From the NCBI GenBank assembly GCA_018697195.1, contig CM031872.1, positions 10,165,465-10,229,464 on the forward strand: a stretch of DNA of 64,000 bases, written 5' to 3'. Shown here one piece after another: positions 59,765 to 64,000 of the stretch (positions are counted from its first letter, which is position 1; every line of letters begins with the position of its first letter). This DNA is from Certhia americana. Lineage: Eukaryota; Chordata; Aves; Passeriformes; Certhiidae. The position numbers were made by a program, and so were the translations under genes. Under the pieces are notes generated by a model that saw nothing but the letters and a program-made list of their open reading frames with translations, did not search any database and had not been told where the DNA came from.

Positions 59765-61559
59765 CTGGAGAGAGAAAAACACGGTTATGGCAGGAAAAAA
59801 AAAAAAAAAAGTAAATAAAAAAATCTTTTCAGGTATTTGTTACTCTTTTCAAAGCCCGTTTCATTAATAGTTTGGGAGAGTTATGGGGAAAAATTAAAAT
59901 CTGTCGTGAACAGGGAAGGAACAAACTGCATCCCTCCAGGGCAAGTAGTGATTTTGCTGAGAACAGAGCCAATCTCCTCTGTGGGAGAAGGGCGACAAGA
60001 AAATTCCCCTTCCCCAACACCCTTTCATCCCATTCCCAGATCCCAGCACAGTACAAAGGCCCTGAATGCAAAGTGTCCCTTATTCCCAGGTGTGGCAGCT
60101 TTTGTCTCCTGGAAGCAAGTGCTAGCTCAGAAGCAACGAGCATTATGCTGCTCTGCTCTGTCTTTGAGACACTGAATGGGTTTGGTGCCACAGAAAAAAG
60201 GAAAATACACACTGAAAGGGAAAATAAGAAGGAACAGAAAACAGAAGAAAGGAAAATAACACGAGAGGGGATTTATAAAAGACTCTTGCAGAGTTAAGTG
60301 CCCAGCTCCCACAGCATAAATACAGGAGTTGGGTACCTGAGCCTTCACAGCTTGCTCCCTGCTAGGAAGGCTACTTGCCAAATCCTATAAAAGTGCAAAT
60401 GGATTTAGTGCCGATGATTTCAGTGTTGCTTGGCAGACTTACATTAGCAGGGAGATCTATCCCCTTGTCCCTTTCTCCATGGCAAGTGTTTGTGTATCCA
60501 TCCATCTGTGCAGGCATCAGTGTAAGAGCACCCTTGCTCAGGTACCAGAGGATGTAAGAACAGCCTAAGTGTTTGTCCTGTGCACAGTGCATGTGGTTTT
60601 CCACCCTGCCTTCCTCTGGACTCCCTGAGGATCTCCCTGAGGATTCACAGCTGTTTGCTCTACCTGGCAAGTCCTGCCTGTCAGCCCCTGTCAGTGTCTG
60701 AGGTGCACTGCAGAGCACAGTAACTGCAAGCAGGCCTGGCAGGGGACCCCACTTGGAGAAGGTCAGGGATTTTGGAGTGGCAGTGAGGGGAGTTTCTGGG
60801 CAGAACAGCCACGCTGGACCCCAGTGTGATGGAGGCACGAGGGTCAATCGCCCATCTGTTTGTGTTTCTGCTGCACTGAATGAACAGATCCCTGCTTGAC
60901 AGCTCACTAGGGTGGAATGAAAATCAGACAATAATTCAGAGGATGAGAGTGTGTAGGAATGGCAAAAAGGGTTGTGACCCCTTTCAGGAGTGCAGGCCCA
61001 TCTCTGATGGGTTCTGTTCACTGCAGACAAGAGAAAAACAGCAGGTGCTGACCCTGGGACCCCCATTACCCTTTTGCTTCTGGGTCCAGAGAAGCACCTC
61101 AGCCTTAATGAGGTCCCTTTGGAAGAGCAGGTCTGGGGGCTCAGCAGGCTGTGGAAGGCACAGGGAGCCGTGTTTCCTCTCCCCCTGGTTTGGGTGAGCA
61201 CCATGCCTGGGTGAGCAAGCTGCCCCTCTGCCTGATCCCATTGGCAGCCTCCAGGCAGGATGAGCTTGGAGCACGCTCCAGCTGGGAATATGTTTGTGAC
61301 ACTTGCACAGGGATGGATTTCCAGCCTGGCATCCAGAGACTCTTTCTGCAGAGATCCTGCTGCCTTTTCTGCTTTGCTACTGGGGACTGGAAAGAGCACA
61401 CAAAGAGCTGGCCAGCACAGCATCCCTGCAAACACCTCAAAACTGGCCTGCAGAGGATCATTATTTTGAGGTCCCTTTGGTCTTTTCTGAGTCACGTCTC
61501 AACAAGAAGCTCAGATTTCTTCCTGCTGTCTTCAGAAAGTCCTGAAGCTCAGCCTCTTG
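59765..61559 (-). other. BRINP1: BRINP1 upstream intron, with a long uncharacterised open frame
   Basis: Intron sequence upstream of exon 6 (gene sense); T-rich near the acceptor (A run at about 59792-59810 on +). A 374-residue minus-strand open frame at 60371-61495 has no recognisable family, no splice-site support and shadow frames on the other strand. I treat it as non-coding pending evidence. Confidence 0.5.
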
Positions 61560-61842
61560 CAGGGATTGTAATGATAGGACAAGGGGGAGTGGCTTTAAAC
61601 TGAAAGGGAGTGGGTTTAGATTTGACATTAGGAAGAAATTCTTCCCTGTGAGGGTTCTGAGGCCCTGGCACAGGTTGCCCAGAGAAGCTGTGGCTGCCCC
61701 ATCCCTGGAAGTGTCCAAGGCCAGATGGGACGGGGCTGGAAACAACCTGGGATAGTGTGAGGTGTCCCTGCCCAAGGCACAGGGCAGAATGGATGAGCTT
61801 TAAGATCCCTTCCAATTCCATTCTGGGATTCCAGGATTTATC
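61560..61842 (+). mobile_element. CR1-like LINE 3' fragment in BRINP1 intron
   Basis: Well-preserved sense-orientation CR1 3' end: ATGATAGGACAAGGGGGAGT, GGTTTAGATTTGACATTAGG, AGAAATTCTTCCCTGTGAGG, CACAGGTTGCCCAGAGAAGC, CCATCCCTGGAAGTGTCCAA and TTTAAGATCCCTTCCAATTC. About 280 bp; the least degenerate CR1 tail in the window. Orientation is opposite to the gene. Confidence 0.95.
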
Positions 61843-62865
61843 TGAAACAACCAGTACAGAGGGATGGTCCCTTGTCACATCCTCACATTGCTATTAATGA
61901 TGGTCCCACCTGCCAGGATCCCAAACTCTCCCTCAGGATGGAATGAAAGCTCAGTGCTGTTGGAAAACTGATCCACAAAGGGGACTGGAGAGCCTGAGGG
62001 CAGCTGTACTCACTGAGCTTTCAAGCTCACATGAGAGCAGAGCTGGACTTCTTGATGTGCATTGACTCTTCATTCATGGTCCAAGTCCCATGAATACATT
62101 TTCCACTCTGCTTCATGGAGGAGCAACCTGCTCTGGCTCTTTGAATATGATCAAATTACCTCAGGCTCCTAAGTTCTCTGTAGTTTCTCCTTGAATTTTT
62201 ACTTGGATAAAGCACAACAAGCTGCTTGGTCCCAGCTAAAAGTTATCCTGATTTTTATTTATTTTTATTTTTAATTTTTCCTGGAGGGAACAGGGGTGAA
62301 AAAAACAATTGATGTTTCAGGGAAAACACCTCCAATTTCAAAGGACATCCACTGTGCATTCCAGCAGACTCAGAAACATGAATACCCTGTAATCTCCAAA
62401 ACACAACATGTTTTAATACTGCAGTGCTTCACATGGACATTCTCTTTTTGCCCATAAAACTCGTGGTATCTGAAAAAAAACCAACAAAACTTTTCCAGGA
62501 AAACCTCCTCTTGTAAGAAATAATACATTTAAACGGTAATCATACCTCTGTATGCTTACCACCAACTCAACTAAGCACTTCTATAAATACTTAACTTCCT
62601 CAGGAAAGCAGCTTTGCTGGAACACATCAGTTGCCTGAAGCATTTGACAAGAAGCACACACACAAGTGACACCCAAATCCAGCCACTCACCAGAGCCCCA
62701 GTGTGCACACTCCAAACACAACCCCCTGACTTTCCAACAGACTGTTGGGACTACGTGTGACTCCTTCCAGCCAGGAATTTCCTTGTGTCACTGAAATACT
62801 GCTGTGCCTATTTCCACAGAAATACTTTTATATATACATACACATAAATATTCACAGATTTATAT
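61843..62865 (-). other. BRINP1: BRINP1 upstream intron, nothing recognised
   Basis: Unique-looking DNA with a TTTATTTATTTTTATTTTT-type low-complexity run at about 62255-62278. Confidence 0.5.
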
Positions 62866-62966
62866 AATTTTTTGGGGTTTTTTGGTTTTGTTTGGGGTTT
62901 CTTGTGTTTTTTTGGTTTTTGTTTGGGTTTGGGTTTTTTGGGGGGTTTTTTTGGGTTTTTTTTTGA
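62866..62966 (+). repeat. G/T-rich low-complexity tract with G-quadruplex motif
   Basis: About 100 bp of almost only G and T. At 62925-62955 four G-runs of at least three (GGG, GGG, GGGGGG, GGG) are separated by loops of 3, 6 and 7 T, meeting the usual G3N1-7 rule on the plus strand, which is the template strand for BRINP1. Confidence 0.8.
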
Positions 62967-64000
62967 GTATGTCTGCAATCAGATCTCAGCAAGAGTTTTT
63001 ACAAACACTGTGCCAGCAGCAGTACCTCACCCAGTCCTGGCATCCTCTATTTCATAGTTCTATCCCATGCCCTGGGACTAGATTATGCTGAAATTCGGTG
63101 GGTTTTGGTTGTCAGTAAAGCACAGGTGGCATCAATCTTTTCAGACCATTGCTCTGGGTGCTTCAGTTGCTCCCTGTAAAGCAGGAAAGCTGTAATCCCA
63201 AGGAGTATAACAGCCCCACTGAGCAGCTTGTGCTAGGTGGGAAAGTCCTGCTGCCAGGCACAACCCTAATAAAATATCCCAAATGCTGTGTTGCTCTCTG
63301 AGATTTATTTGGATACTGCAAACATTCAAAAAAAAAATATATATATTCAATCTTTCAGTGTTGTCAACTGATGAAACAACCTCATGTCATCAGCCAAGAA
63401 GAGGGGCAAGCTGCTCTTAAAAACAGGAATATTGGACCATTTCTATGGGGAGAATCCCTCAATCCAAGCCAGGGAACACAAGGGATGGGCTCACCCTTGA
63501 GAGCAGCCTCAGGAGATGGTAACACATGCACAAGGTAAGTTTGCTGCTGACTTAAATATCTTAGTTTTGAAGGTAACTAATCGATCAGAAGAAGAATTCT
63601 GCCACTTCTTAAGCCATGACGTTCCTCTTTAAAAAATGAAGAGCAGCCCAGATTTGGTATAGGTTTATCTTAGATAACTACAGGCAGAATACGAAGTATC
63701 TGACAAGGGAACATGTCCTTAATTCACCTAGAAAAAACTATTAGAGAGTGATGTTTGGCTTTAGACTGCATATAAAAGGCTTCCTGCATTAAAAGAGGTA
63801 AAATTCCCCAGCTCTAAATTAGAGCTATTTGAAACATTTTCCACAGAAGAGTTCTCTGTTGAAAATGCAGTTCCATTGAAGCATTTTGTGAGAGCATGTT
63901 GACTCCAAAAGCACTTTTGACTTTCTAAATGTATTTTTTCATACTCCCTCATTTCACTGCACTGAAAAGCTGAAATGTTTTGTGTTGCCATTACTGCTCT
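62967..64000 (-). other. BRINP1: BRINP1 upstream intron to window edge
   Basis: No exon found. The next upstream BRINP1 exon should encode the segment before GLQIIF and is not present here. A short A/AT run lies at about 63329-63346. Confidence 0.6.

Noticed and set aside
59765..64000. Search for the next upstream BRINP1 exon
   Set aside because: No minus-strand segment resembling the MACPF-core exons is present; that exon lies beyond the window.

Overview
This is a vertebrate nuclear window, most likely from a bird and probably a songbird. It has long non-coding stretches, one multi-exon neural gene on the minus strand, several 5'-truncated CR1-like LINE tails (the usual avian LINE), and LTR fragments whose 3' ends look like passerine ERVL-type LTRs. 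Nothing here looks bacterial or viral-genomic: there are no operons, no dense ORFs and no CRISPR.

The only gene I can support is BRINP1 (also DBC1/FAM5A), a MACPF-family neural protein, on the minus strand. Its last three coding exons are at 59764-59528 (237 bp), 54158-53936 (223 bp) and 48266-47126 (1141 bp including TAA). The splice phases match exactly (1, then 1, then 2) and the joins read in frame. Together they encode roughly the C-terminal 530 residues of a protein of about 760 aa. The upstream exons, carrying the signal peptide and most of the MACPF domain, lie beyond the right edge. The 3' UTR runs leftward from 47125 through a long A/G-rich stretch (T/C on +) to a probable poly(A) signal near 46710.

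The left 46 kb (1-46.7 kb) is downstream of BRINP1. I found no convincing exon there. It holds repeats: a 110-bp duplicated segment (2145 and 3450), three copies of one LTR-like family (about 5.0, 20.1 and 23.0 kb), two ERVL-like LTRs (14.4-15.1 and 19.6-20.1 kb, the second interrupted by or fused to an LTR-like copy), CR1 tails, a perfectly phased 10-bp minisatellite (7261-7488), short tandem duplications and homopolymer tracts. In human the region 3' of BRINP1 is a gene desert, which fits.

The introns (48267-53935, 54159-59527 and 59765 onward) hold a complex ATAGAT-type array with a 245-bp internal duplication, a 126-bp tandem duplication close to an exon, CR1 tails, a ZNF143-like motif, a CTCF-like motif and a G-quadruplex motif. 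Long open frames at 31.2-32.1 kb (+) and 60.4-61.5 kb (-) show no recognisable family and are treated as probable chance ORFs. I did not find a new biological system; the most unusual items are the repeat structures and candidate regulatory segments around BRINP1.
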